Shown piece after piece: positions 8,019 to 15,108 of a DNA stretch of 64,000 bases (position 1 is its first letter; every line of letters starts with the position of its first letter). Position numbers and translations under genes: made by a program. The notes under the pieces were generated by a model, which was not told the origin of the DNA, did not search any database, and worked only from the letters and a program-made list of their open reading frames with translations. This DNA comes from Faecalibacterium langellae (GTDB lineage: Bacteria > Bacillota > Clostridia > Oscillospirales > Ruminococcaceae): the NCBI RefSeq assembly GCF_002549775.1, contig NZ_NMTR01000006.1:37284-101283 (forward strand), given 5' to 3'.

Positions 8019-8075
8019 CCCACTACACTTTGCAGCCCATAGGGATGAAAGTGTTATAGTGGGTTATTACACTTC
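8019..8075 (+). other. oriT of the MobV type with predicted nick site
   Basis: Two alternative inverted repeats share a central arm. CCCACTACACTTT (8019-8031) pairs with AAAGTGTTATAGTGGG (8048-8063) apart from a three-base bulge, and AAGTGT (8049-8054) pairs with ACACTT near 8070-8075. The core TATAGTGGGTTA matches the pMV158-type nick region TAGTGNG/TTA as I remember it, placing the nick between 8063 and 8064. The MobV relaxase gene starts 62 bases downstream, as in MobV plasmids. Confidence 0.7.
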
Positions 8076-8136
8076 CGCAGAAGTGCATCTCCGTTCCCCG
8101 TCACCTCTCGATGAACCTTGAAAGGAGGGATGCCCT

Positions 8137-9402
8137 TTGGCAAGAAATGATGGCATTGACCGCACCAGTGTTCGAAATCTCGCCGTTTCGGACAAGGCCG
8201 TTGGCAACACTCAGCAGCACAACGAGCGCGAAAAGGACAGCTACCGGAACCCCGACATCATCCCCCAGCGCACTGCATGGAACATCCACTTCAAAAAGCC
8301 AACCGCCAGCTACACCGACCTGTTCTCCCAACTGGAAACCGCTGGCACGATTTCAACGCGCGGCTTGAAGCCGGATGCCACCCATTACTGCGAGCTTGTC
8401 TTTGATGTCAACTCGGCCTACTTTGACAACCACGGCGGCTACGAGTTCGCCAAGCAGTTCTATGAGAATGCCTACAAAGCAGCCGTTCAGATCGTGGGTG
8501 GTGAGCAGTATATCCTCTCGGCAGTCATGCACGCCGACGAGATCAACCGTGCCATGACCGAAGCACTAGGCCGGGAGGTCTACCACTACCATCTCCATGT
8601 GGTCTATGTACCTGTCGTGGAAAAGCAAATCCTGTGGTCGAAACACTGCAAGGACAAGGCACTGGTGGGCACAATCAAGGAGACCGTCATGCAGGTCAGC
8701 CGGAGCAAGAAGTGGGCTTCCAAGCCCCTGCTGGACGATGCCGGAAAGCCTGTCCTGCAAAAGAACGGCAAGCCAGTCCTGAAGAAGTCGTACAGTGTCC
8801 TGCAAGACGATTTCTTCAACTATATGCGCAATGCCGGGTACACGGATGTAGAGCGCGGTGAGCGTGGCAGCACTGAAGAACACCTGACCGTCACCCAGTT
8901 CAAAGTTCAACGGGAGCAGGAACGGCTGGACAGCCTGACCGCCCAGATTGACCAGAAAGAGCAGCACCTCACCCAAACCAACAAAACCCTCTCCAAGACC
9001 GAAAAGGAACTTGCCGCTGTGCAGAAAAAGGCCACGCTCACAAAAGAAGCCCTCATTCATGCGCGCGATCTAGATTATATCGGCAAGCGCACCTTTCTCG
9101 GTAACTACTCACTGACCGAAGAAGAATTTTCCAAGCTGAAAAAGCAAGCCGACCACGGCTATATGATGGACGTGGAGAACCGCCGCTTGAAAGAAGAACT
9201 TTCCACCGCCAAGAAGGAAGCTGCTCATTGGGGTCAAAAGTATCATGAACTCTGGTATGAAGTGAAGCCCTATCTGGACGCGCTCCACCGTGCGCCCGAA
9301 CTGGTGCGCGGCTTTCTGGAAAAGATTCTTGCCCCCAAGCAGGAGCTCACCATGAATGTGCAGCAGCGAAACCGCAGGCGTAGTCAAGATATGGAACTTT
9401 GA
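8137..9402 (+). CDS. MobV-family relaxase (plasmid recombination enzyme)
   Basis: A 421-residue relaxase of the Mob/Pre (MobV) family that would nick oriT and lead the single strand into a recipient. The N-terminal domain has SVRNLAVSD and DKAVGNTQQHNERE, and the histidine metal-binding motif HYHLHVVYVPV lies at about residues 149-160. The C-terminal half is a long coiled coil (QEHLTQTNKTLSKTEKE-type heptads, about residues 250-400). The start is a TTG at 8137 with AAAGGAGG eight bases upstream; an ATG in between is out of frame and stops after six codons. The oriT is directly upstream. Confidence 0.92.
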   Translation: MARNDGIDRTSVRNLAVSDKAVGNTQQHNEREKDSYRNPDIIPQRTAWNIHFKKPTASYTDLFSQLETAGTISTRGLKPDATHYCELVFDVNSAYFDNHGGYEFAKQFYENAYKAAVQIVGGEQYILSAVMHADEINRAMTEALGREVYHYHLHVVYVPVVEKQILWSKHCKDKALVGTIKETVMQVSRSKKWASKPLLDDAGKPVLQKNGKPVLKKSYSVLQDDFFNYMRNAGYTDVERGERGSTEEHLTVTQFKVQREQERLDSLTAQIDQKEQHLTQTNKTLSKTEKELAAVQKKATLTKEALIHARDLDYIGKRTFLGNYSLTEEEFSKLKKQADHGYMMDVENRRLKEELSTAKKEAAHWGQKYHELWYEVKPYLDALHRAPELVRGFLEKILAPKQELTMNVQQRNRRRSQDMEL

Positions 9403-9419
9403 TTCTCGGAGGATACCAT

Positions 9420-9596
9420 TTGAACAAAAAGAAAAAGTCAAACAAATCCGGCTACCCGGATGAAGCAATCAAGACCCTTGCACGTTGCTTTTATCCCTCC
9501 ATGGTTGAGTTTTTCAACAGCGAGGAAGGCCAGCGTGAATACGAGGAATGGCTGAAAGAGCAGGAAACTCTACAAGCCTTGCCTGTTGCAGCATAA
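9420..9596 (+). CDS. Small hypothetical protein, 58 aa, TTG start
   Basis: A lysine-rich N-terminus (MNKKKKSNKSGYPDEAIKTL) followed by an acidic helix (FFNSEEGQREYEEWLKEQ). I do not recognise the family. The TTG at 9420 has CGGAGG about nine bases upstream. It follows the relaxase by 17 bases and so is probably in the same transcript, perhaps as an accessory of mobilization. Confidence 0.6.
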   Translation: MNKKKKSNKSGYPDEAIKTLARCFYPSMVEFFNSEEGQREYEEWLKEQETLQALPVAA

Positions 9597-9654
9597 AAAC
9601 AGCAGGACGCTCCCAGTAAAGGGAACGCCCTGCCTTATATAGATGTATCTCACC

Positions 9655-9690
9655 GAGGTGTGTCCAGCTGGGCACACCTCTTATTTTTTT
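9655..9690 (+). terminator. Terminator of the mobilization operon
   Basis: Stem GAGGTGTG (9655-9662) with CACACCTC (9673-9680), then TTATTTTTTT. A second hairpin-like stretch (9603-9632) precedes it. Confidence 0.8.
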
Positions 9691-9694
9691 GTCC

Positions 9695-9946
9695 TTAATC
9701 TTCTAGCCCATGGCTCCCGGCTGCATTTTTCAAATATTTCTCCGGGTCACCATTCAAAATCAAATCCGCATATCCCAGCGGGTCATTATAGATGAGGTAA
9801 TCCAACTCCGACCTCTGCGCCATGGTCACGTCCAGTGCATCCTCGACCCCGGTGCAGTCAATGGAGATCATTCTCCCATCCCGGAGCAGCAGTTCCACGC
9901 ACCCGGTATCCATGTTGAAATGGTAAGCTTTTGCATCGTACTTCAT
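9695..9946 (-). CDS. Small conserved-type protein, 83 aa (possibly DUF6061)
   Basis: Begins MKYDAKAYHFNMDTGCVELL and contains SELDYLIYNDPLGYADLILN. From memory this resembles a short clostridial family named DUF6061, but I cannot confirm it, and no function is known to me. The ATG at 9946 has TTGGAGG eight bases upstream. It lies between the end of the mobilization operon and tRNA-Tyr, so it could be either the last gene of IME-A or the first chromosomal gene. Confidence 0.6.
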   Translation of the reverse strand: MKYDAKAYHFNMDTGCVELLLRDGRMISIDCTGVEDALDVTMAQRSELDYLIYNDPLGYADLILNGDPEKYLKNAAGSHGLED

Positions 9947-10047
9947 AATCGCATCCTCCAAATCTTGTTATCGGCTTACGGTCTATGACAAGGTATCGGA
10001 GTTTTGTGCCGTCCACAGGAACCTTCGTTGTTGTACCCGAAGAAAAC

Positions 10048-10092
10048 GAAAAATCCGAACCCTTCTCCAATCGGAAACAGGTTCGGATTTTT
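10048..10092 (-). terminator. Terminator of tRNA-Tyr, bidirectional
   Basis: Arms AAAAATCCGAACC (10049-10061) and GGTTCGGATTTTT (10080-10092) are perfectly complementary. A and T runs on both sides let it work on either strand; it lies just downstream of the tRNA. Confidence 0.75.
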
Positions 10093-10098
10093 CTTGTT

Positions 10099-10183
10099 TG
10101 GTGGGCGCGGGTGGATTCGAACCACCGAAGCTGAAAGCAGCAGATTTACAGTCTGTCCCCATTGGCCACTCGGGAACACGCCC
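10099..10183 (-). tRNA. tRNA-Tyr (anticodon GTA), CCA encoded
   Basis: The acceptor stem GGGCGTG pairs with CGCGCCC with one G-U. The anticodon loop reads ACTGTAAAT with GTA anticodon. A long variable arm (type II tRNA) is followed by the T arm GGTGGTTCGAATCCACC and an encoded CCA. The length of 85 bases fits bacterial tRNA-Tyr. Confidence 0.95.
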
Positions 10184-10225
10184 ATATTCACTTCCTGTGC
10201 ATCCGTTAAGCCGGACGACTTGCTT

Positions 10226-10254
10226 ATTTTAGCATGAAAGGTCGATTTTGTCAA
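10226..10254 (-). promoter_or_regulatory. Promoter of tRNA-Tyr
   Basis: On the minus strand: TTGACA, 17-base spacer, TAAAAT, placing the start of transcription near 10219, about 36 bases before the tRNA. The rest of 10184-10485 holds only the promoter at 10389 and no credible gene. Confidence 0.75.
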
Positions 10255-10388
10255 CGGGTTTTCTGCATTTTGGACAAAGAAATTTTTCCCGCCACCCGGT
10301 GCGGCGGCTGTGGGGCGGGGCAATGCATCGGCAAAGCGTGAAAAACGGCTGCGGGAATTGTACAAAGCGCAGACTTTCCCTGCCCGCA

Positions 10389-10417
10389 TTGCAAATTGCG
10401 GGCGAACATGCTATTAT
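10389..10417 (+). promoter_or_regulatory. Promoter of the Hpt-like gene
   Basis: TTGCAA, 17-base spacer, TATTAT, about 70 bases upstream of the ATG at 10486. Confidence 0.6.
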
Positions 10418-10485
10418 AAAAGGTATCACGAAGTTATAACGTTCCCGGAACGCACCGGGCGAAAGAAAGGCACGGTGATCGCTCG

Positions 10486-10899
10486 ATGACGATGGAAGAA
10501 TGCTACACCCAGATGGGGGCCAATTATCACAGGGTGCTCCGGCGATTGGGCAAAGAGTCGCTGCTCGTGAAGATCGCCGAGATGTTCCCGCAGGACGAAA
10601 GCTACAACCGGATGAAGGCCATGATGGACCAACCAGAGGGAAACATAGAGCTGACCATGCGCGCGGCGCACAAATTCTATGGTCTGTGCCTGAACGCGGG
10701 CTACGCCAACCTGAGCAAGGTGATGGAGCTGCTGGTCGATGCGCTGGAGGACGGCGACATAGAGGAAGCGCAGCATCAGCTGCGGCGGGTTACGCGGCAG
10801 TATAATTTCACCTGCAAGCTCCTCAAGGATGTGGACGAACTCAAACCCAAAGAGGACTACGGCACGGGACGATACTTCATCCCGCGGAATCGGTTGTAA
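10486..10899 (+). CDS. Hpt-domain (histidine phosphotransfer-like) protein
   Basis: A 137-residue helical protein with the Hpt signature region TMRAAHKFYGLCLNAGYANL: the histidine at residue 62 sits where Hpt domains carry the phosphorylated residue (pattern AHxxxGxxxNxGxxxL). No kinase or receiver domain is attached and no two-component gene lies beside it, so its partner is unknown. It may pass phosphate between a distant kinase and regulator, or be a non-signalling relative. GGTGA lies eight bases upstream of the ATG. It is a single-gene unit with its own promoter and terminator. Confidence 0.65.
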   Translation: MTMEECYTQMGANYHRVLRRLGKESLLVKIAEMFPQDESYNRMKAMMDQPEGNIELTMRAAHKFYGLCLNAGYANLSKVMELLVDALEDGDIEEAQHQLRRVTRQYNFTCKLLKDVDELKPKEDYGTGRYFIPRNRL

Positions 10900-10902
10900 A
10901 AC

Positions 10903-10941
10903 AAAGGAGCGGCTCCCCGCGCAAGGGAGCCGCTCCTTTTT
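10903..10941. terminator. Bidirectional terminator between Hpt-like gene and symporter gene
   Basis: Arms AAAGGAGCGGCTCCC (10903-10917) and GGGAGCCGCTCCTTT (10925-10939) are perfectly complementary and flanked by A and T runs. It serves both convergent genes. Confidence 0.9.
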
Positions 10942-10950
10942 GTCTGCGTG

Positions 10951-12333
10951 TCAGAGCCTGCGCTGCCGCTCGTAGGTGCGCAGGGCGTCCAGCGATTCCG
11001 GGGCCATGGGCACCAGCGCAAGCATGTTGAAGATGGTCATCAGCCCGATGCCCACGTCGCCCAGATCCCACACCACGGTGTAGGCCTGTGTGCCGCCCAC
11101 CAGCAGCATAGCCAGCGCCAGCAGCTTGTAGGCGGTCTGGCTCCACCAGTTGTCGCCGCACAGGTAGGCCACGTTGCCCCGGGCGTAGTACAGCACCCCC
11201 AAAAAGGTGGAGAAGCTGAACAGCGCTAAGATCACCGCAATGAACACGATGCCAAAGCTGCCCAGGTGGTACTGCATGGCGGCCTGCAAAAGGTCCATGC
11301 CCGCAAGGTCTGCGGTGAGCGATTCCGGCACCAGCAGCATCAGAAAGGCCGTGCAACTGCAGATGACCACCGTGTCGATCAGCACGCCCAGCGCCTGCAC
11401 GAAGCCCATCTTCACCGGGTCGTCGCATTCGGCGGCGGCCGCCGCGCAGGGGGCCGAGCCGCTGCCCGCCTCGTTGGAGAACAGCCCGCGCTTGACGCCG
11501 TTCATCAGCACGGCGCCAAAGCCGCCTGCCGCTGCCTGCCGCAGCCCGAAGGCCTCGGCAAAGATGCGCCCGAACACGGCCGGGAGCTTGGGCAGGTTGA
11601 ACAGCACCACCCCCACCGTGAGCACGAAGTAGCACACCGCCATGATGGGCACCATCACGTCCAGGCTTTTCACGGTAGCGTTCTTGCGCAGCACGATCAC
11701 CGCCGCGATGGCCGTGAGCACCAGCGTGGTGGCAAGCGGCGGGACGTGGAAGGCGTTCTGGAACGCCGAGCTCACCGAGTTGGAGATGACCTGACTGATG
11801 CCGCACCAGCAGATGAGGCCGGACACCGCGAACAGCGCCGCCACAACAGACCGCTTGAGCTTTTTGCCCCGCTTGCGCTCGGCCAGCACATGGAGGTAGT
11901 AGGCCGGGCCGCCCCGCCAGCCGCCGTACAGCGGGTCCGGCTGGCGGTATTTCTGCGCCAGCGTGGACTCCACGAACGAGGTGGAAGCCCCCAGCAGGGC
12001 CGTGACCCACATCCAGAACACCGCGCCTGCGCCGCCTGCAGACACGGCCGCCACCACGCCCACCAGGTTGCCCATGCCCACGCGGGTGGCAGTAGAGATG
12101 ACCAGTGTCTGGAAGGAGGAAAGCCCGCCCGCAGCCTGCTTTTTTTCGCACACTGCGCCGATCATATCCCGGAACAGCCGCACCGGCAGCAGCCTTGTGC
12201 GCAGGGTAAAGCCGATACCGGCTGCAAACAGCAGCACCACCATAAAGGAGATGCCAATGCCGCCCGCCACCGGCAGGGTGAACAGATCGCCCCACAGCAG
12301 GCGGTAAAGCGCTTCGATCAGATCAACTATCAA
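10951..12333 (-). CDS. Alanine/glycine:cation symporter (AGCS family), TTG start
   Basis: A 460-residue integral membrane protein with about ten hydrophobic segments. It carries the AGCS signature region TRVGMGNLVGVVAAVSAGGA near residues 80-105 and the later GLFSNEAGSGSAP motif characteristic of the family. It would import small neutral amino acids with sodium or protons. The start is a TTG at 12333 preceded by AGGAGG eight bases upstream. It is a single-gene unit, convergent with the Hpt-like gene. Confidence 0.92.
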   Translation of the reverse strand: MIVDLIEALYRLLWGDLFTLPVAGGIGISFMVVLLFAAGIGFTLRTRLLPVRLFRDMIGAVCEKKQAAGGLSSFQTLVISTATRVGMGNLVGVVAAVSAGGAGAVFWMWVTALLGASTSFVESTLAQKYRQPDPLYGGWRGGPAYYLHVLAERKRGKKLKRSVVAALFAVSGLICWCGISQVISNSVSSAFQNAFHVPPLATTLVLTAIAAVIVLRKNATVKSLDVMVPIMAVCYFVLTVGVVLFNLPKLPAVFGRIFAEAFGLRQAAAGGFGAVLMNGVKRGLFSNEAGSGSAPCAAAAAECDDPVKMGFVQALGVLIDTVVICSCTAFLMLLVPESLTADLAGMDLLQAAMQYHLGSFGIVFIAVILALFSFSTFLGVLYYARGNVAYLCGDNWWSQTAYKLLALAMLLVGGTQAYTVVWDLGDVGIGLMTIFNMLALVPMAPESLDALRTYERQRRL

Positions 12334-12446
12334 GAAAACAGCCTCCTGTACTTTTGAGAAATAAAGTTGCTACTTCATTATAGTACAGCACAGAAGAATT
12401 GTAAAATCTAAAATATTGATAGAAAGAATCGATAGAACGGGATGGC

Positions 12447-12475
12447 TTGACAAATCACATAGCTTCGATTATACT
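12447..12475 (+). promoter_or_regulatory. Promoter of antitoxin small RNA 1
   Basis: TTGACA, 17-base spacer, TATACT: a near-perfect sigma-A promoter. The bases after it (ACAAACAGAA) are identical at the second locus (54059-54087, minus strand). No protein gene starts downstream. Confidence 0.8.
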
Positions 12476-12481
12476 ACAAAC

Positions 12482-12577
12482 AGAAGGGGCGCTGACTGCA
12501 AGGGTCAGCTTTCCATCCCGCTAGTCAAAAAGATTGACCGCTCGAGTTGGGGAACTGTTAGGCGGTCAATCTTTTTT
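12482..12577 (+). ncRNA. Putative type I antitoxin small RNA 1
   Basis: About 95 bases from the strong promoter to the hairpin formed by AAAAAGATTGACCGC (12527-12541) and GCGGTCAATCTTTTT (12562-12576). The 5' part forms a stem, GCTGAC with GTCAGC. The RNA is convergent with the toxin gene on the other strand and overlaps its last codon, stop and terminator by roughly 55-60 bases. This is the layout of txpA/ratA-type type I modules. Its sequence matches small RNA 2 at 53.96-54.05 kb along most of its length. Function is inferred. Confidence 0.65.
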
Positions 12578-12703
12578 GTTATCATCGTTTTTCATCTGGG
12601 AAAACTTTGCCATGACCTCAAGGGTCAAATGGATCACATCCACGATCAAACTCAGCAATGCGAGGATGAACGTGAGAAGTGCGAGAGTCTCCAACAGAGT
12701 CAT
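12566..12703 (-). CDS. Putative holin-like type I toxin 1, 45 aa
   Basis: The peptide has a hydrophobic stretch at residues 3-30 (LLETLALLTFILALLSLIVD and onward) and a charged tail ending KNDDNKKD, the shape of membrane-damaging type I toxins annotated as putative holin-like toxins. GGGAGGG lies seven bases upstream of the ATG. The TGA stop is inside the terminator stem: the bases TGACCGC pair with GCGGTCA. A convergent small RNA with a strong promoter overlaps the 3' end. A related gene with the same stop-in-stem design is at 53855-53965. The toxin role is inferred from architecture. Confidence 0.7.
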   Translation of the reverse strand: MTLLETLALLTFILALLSLIVDVIHLTLEVMAKFSQMKNDDNKKD

Positions 12704-12855
12704 TCGATATCCCTCCCTTCGCCTTCAAGGCTCCGGGCAGGGCACTTCAAAAAAGTTTCTTCCCGGAACCTCTGCTTGTTCTATGTAAAAATAGAAAAAC
12801 AGCGACGCGGGATAGAAAGCATGACCACCAATTTTGCAATCAGCGCCTTATTGTT

Positions 12856-12884
12856 ATTTTAACATAATCTTTTATAGATTACAA
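12856..12884 (-). promoter_or_regulatory. Promoter of toxin 1, with long leader
   Basis: On the minus strand: TTGTAA, 17-base spacer, TAAAAT. Transcription from about 12849 leaves a leader of roughly 145 bases before the toxin ATG, unusually long for such a small gene. The leader contains GGTGGTCATGCT, which also occurs in the leader of toxin 2. Confidence 0.6.
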
Positions 12885-12885
12885 C

Positions 12886-12914
12886 ATAAAAGCCGCCCGG
12901 TTATGCCGGGCGGC
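12886..12914 (-). terminator. Terminator of the thi operon
   Basis: On the minus strand GCCGCCCGG pairs with CCGGGCGGC, followed by TTTTA. It lies about 40 bases after the thiC stop. Confidence 0.75.
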
Positions 12915-12953
12915 GGAGGAAGAAGCGCGTTTCAGCGCGTTTGAAAATAGCAG

Positions 12954-14264
12954 TTACAAAATGTCGATGTACTCACCGGCCAGCGCTTTGTTCATGCTGC
13001 GCACGGCGCAGAACTTGCCGCACATGCTGCAGGTGTCGCTGTGGTCGTCCTCAGGCAGGCGGGCGTCGCGGATGGCCTTGGCGGTCTCCGGGTCCAGCGC
13101 GCAGGCGAACTGTGCATCCCAGTCCAGTACGCGGCGGGCGTCTCCCATTTTGTCGTCGATATCCCGGGCATGGGGGATGCCCTTGGCGATGTCGGCGGCG
13201 TGGGCCGCGATCTTGGAGGCCACGATGCCCTGCTTCACGTCCTCCACATTGGGCAGTGCCAGATGTTCGGCGGGGGTCACATAGCACAGGAAGGCCGCGC
13301 CGCTCATGGCCGCCACGGCACCGCCGATGGCAGCGGTGATGTGGTCGTAGCCGGGGGCAATATCAGTGACCAGGGGTCCCAGCACGTAGAAGGGTGCACC
13401 CATGCAGATGGACTTCTGCACCTCCATGTTAGCGGCCACCTGATTCAGAGGCACATGGCCGGGGCCTTCCACCATGACCTGCACGTTGTGGGCCCATGCA
13501 CGCTTGGTCAGCTCGCCCAGACGCACCAGTTCTTCGATCTGGCACACATCGGTGGCATCGGCAAGGCAGCCGGGGCGGCAGGCGTCGCCCAGCGAGATGG
13601 TCACGTCGTGCTCGGCGCAGATGTCGCAGATTTCATCAAAGTGCTCGTAGAAAGGGTTCTCGTTGCCGGTCATGCTCATCCACGCAAACACCAGAGAGCC
13701 GCCGCGGCTGACGATGTTCATCTTACGCTTGTGCTTGCGGATCTGCTCGATGGTCTTGCGGGTGATGCCGCAGTGCAGGGTGACAAAGTCCACGCCGTCC
13801 TCGGCGTGCAGACGCACCACGTCGATGAAGTCCTGGGCCGTCAGCTCGGCTAGGTCGCGCTGGTAGTGGATGACCGAGTCGTACACCGGCACAGTGCCGA
13901 TCATCACCGGGCACTCGTGGGTCAGCTTCTGGCGGAAGGGCTGGGTGTTGCCGTGGCTGGACAGGTCCATAATGGCTTCTGCGCCCATGTTCACGGCGCT
14001 CATCACCTTCTGCATCTCAATGTTGTAGTCCTTGCAGTCGCGGGAGACGCCAAGGTTCACGTTGATCTTGGTGCGCAGCATGGAACCCACGCCCTCGGGG
14101 TTCAGGCACTTGTGGTGCTTGTTGGCGGGGATGGCTACCTTGCCCTCGGCGACCCACTGGCGGATCTCCTCGGTGGTGCGGCATTCCTTTTTGGCTACGA
14201 TCTCCATCTCCGGGGTAACGATGCCCTTGCGGGCGGCATCCATCTGGGTGGTATAAGTCTGCAT
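12954..14264 (-). CDS. thiC: Phosphomethylpyrimidine synthase ThiC
   Basis: Radical-SAM enzyme that rearranges aminoimidazole ribotide into HMP-phosphate, the pyrimidine half of thiamine. At 436 residues it is the short form seen in anaerobic Firmicutes, lacking the N-terminal extension of the E. coli enzyme. Recognisable blocks include [37 protein letters not shown] and [15 protein letters not shown]. The C-terminal iron-sulfur ligands read CSMCGKFC, a CX2CX3C spacing one residue shorter than the CX2CX4C of the E. coli enzyme. GGAGG lies nine bases before the ATG. It is the last gene of the riboswitch-controlled operon, 205 bases after thiE, so an internal promoter or processing is possible. 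Confidence 0.95.
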   Translation of the reverse strand: MQTYTTQMDAARKGIVTPEMEIVAKKECRTTEEIRQWVAEGKVAIPANKHHKCLNPEGVGSMLRTKINVNLGVSRDCKDYNIEMQKVMSAVNMGAEAIMDLSSHGNTQPFRQKLTHECPVMIGTVPVYDSVIHYQRDLAELTAQDFIDVVRLHAEDGVDFVTLHCGITRKTIEQIRKHKRKMNIVSRGGSLVFAWMSMTGNENPFYEHFDEICDICAEHDVTISLGDACRPGCLADATDVCQIEELVRLGELTKRAWAHNVQVMVEGPGHVPLNQVAANMEVQKSICMGAPFYVLGPLVTDIAPGYDHITAAIGGAVAAMSGAAFLCYVTPAEHLALPNVEDVKQGIVASKIAAHAADIAKGIPHARDIDDKMGDARRVLDWDAQFACALDPETAKAIRDARLPEDDHSDTCSMCGKFCAVRSMNKALAGEYIDIL

Positions 14265-14469
14265 ACGCTGTGTTCCTCCAAATGACAGTTTATCTCTGAA
14301 CAGCAGGGTGCTGGTCATACAAAGGGAGTTGCAGATAGCCGTCATTCAGAAAAAACAGTACGCTCTGGATGCCGACACCTGCGCAAAATACGCTTTTCAT
14401 GTTGGTTTTCTCCATGAATTTTGTAACGCGGCCCAAGGTGGTGCCCCCGGTTTGCCGCGGGTTGATAGC

Positions 14470-15108
14470 TTACTTTATGATCTGCTCCGAAAGGGCGCGC
14501 AGCTTCCGGCACTCGGCCTCAATGTCCTTTGCGGCAAAGATGGCGCTCACAAGGGCCACGCCGTCCACGCCGGTGCCCTTCAGCTGGAGGATGTTCTCTT
14601 TGTGGATACCGCCGATGGCCACCACCGGCACGTCCACGGCATTGCAGATGTCGATGAGGGTCTGGCGGGGCAGAACGTCCACGTCGGTCTTGGTGCTGGT
14701 GGCGAACACCGCCCCCACGCCCAGGCAGTCGGCACCGTGGGCCACGGCGCGGCGCGCCTCCTCCACCGTGTGGGCGGAAACGCCGATCATCATGTTCTCG
14801 CCCACGCGCTGGCGCACCTGGGCTGCTTCCATGTCGCTCTGGCCCACATGCACGCCCTCGGCGTGGCACCGGATGGCCACCTCCACATTGTCGTTGATGA
14901 ACAGCGGCACGCCGTAGCGCTGGCACAGGGCATGAATTTCGATGGCTTCGCGCAGGAAATCTTCATCGCCCAGGTGCTTTTCCCGCAGCTGCACGCAGGT
15001 GGCACCACCTTTCAGGGCACTTTCCACCTGCTCATACAGGGTCTGTTTGCCCACCCATGCGCGGTCGGTGACGGCGTACAAAAGCATGGTCTGCTTATCG
15101 CACTTCAT
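14470..15108 (-). CDS. thiE: Thiamine-phosphate synthase ThiE
   Basis: Joins HMP-diphosphate and hydroxyethylthiazole-phosphate into thiamine monophosphate. At 212 residues it has the TIM-barrel markers of the family: LYAVTDRAW, GGATCVQLREKHL with the diphosphate-binding arginine and lysine, LFINDNVEVAI, EGVHVGQSDM, GVSAHTVEEA, LGVGAVFATSTKTD and VVAIGGIHKENI. It overlaps thiM by 14 bases, so translation is coupled. AAAGGAG lies before the ATG. No thiD was seen in the window, so HMP phosphorylation must be encoded elsewhere. Confidence 0.95.
   Translation of the reverse strand: MKCDKQTMLLYAVTDRAWVGKQTLYEQVESALKGGATCVQLREKHLGDEDFLREAIEIHALCQRYGVPLFINDNVEVAIRCHAEGVHVGQSDMEAAQVRQRVGENMMIGVSAHTVEEARRAVAHGADCLGVGAVFATSTKTDVDVLPRQTLIDICNAVDVPVVAIGGIHKENILQLKGTGVDGVALVSAIFAAKDIEAECRKLRALSEQIIK

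Larger units (their letters stand above)
1..9960. mobile_element. IME-A, integrative mobilizable element (left end outside window)
   Basis: Recognisable modules are a serine recombinase with a type II toxin-antitoxin pair, a regulatory block (ECF sigma factor with DUF4367 partner, second sigma factor, XRE regulator), a replication module (CHC2 zinc-finger protein, D5-type helicase, repeat cluster) and a mobilization module (oriT and MobV relaxase). There are no type IV secretion genes, so transfer would need a helper element such as the conjugative element at 24.5 kb. The right boundary is a guess: mobile-type genes end at 9596 or 9946 and chromosomal tRNA-Tyr starts at 10099. No matching att repeat can be sought because the left end is missing. 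Confidence 0.7.

Noticed and set aside
10099..10183. tRNA-Tyr as the integration site of IME-A
   Set aside because: Large serine recombinases rarely use tRNA genes. The tRNA is intact with its own terminator, and no second copy of its 3' end is visible on the IME-A side.
10877..12295. 472-codon minus-strand frame overlapping the AGCS symporter
   Set aside because: Gly/Arg/His-rich and lacking membrane segments, in a different frame from the well-defined symporter on the same strand.
12416..12862. 148-codon plus-strand frame over toxin locus 1
   Set aside because: It crosses the small RNA, its terminator and the toxin gene in antisense, with no ribosome site or family features.
14290..14400. 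36-residue open frame between thiE and thiC (minus strand), with GGAG nine bases upstream
   Set aside because: The sequence looks plausible in part, but nothing else supports it. Conservation in other thi operons would be needed.
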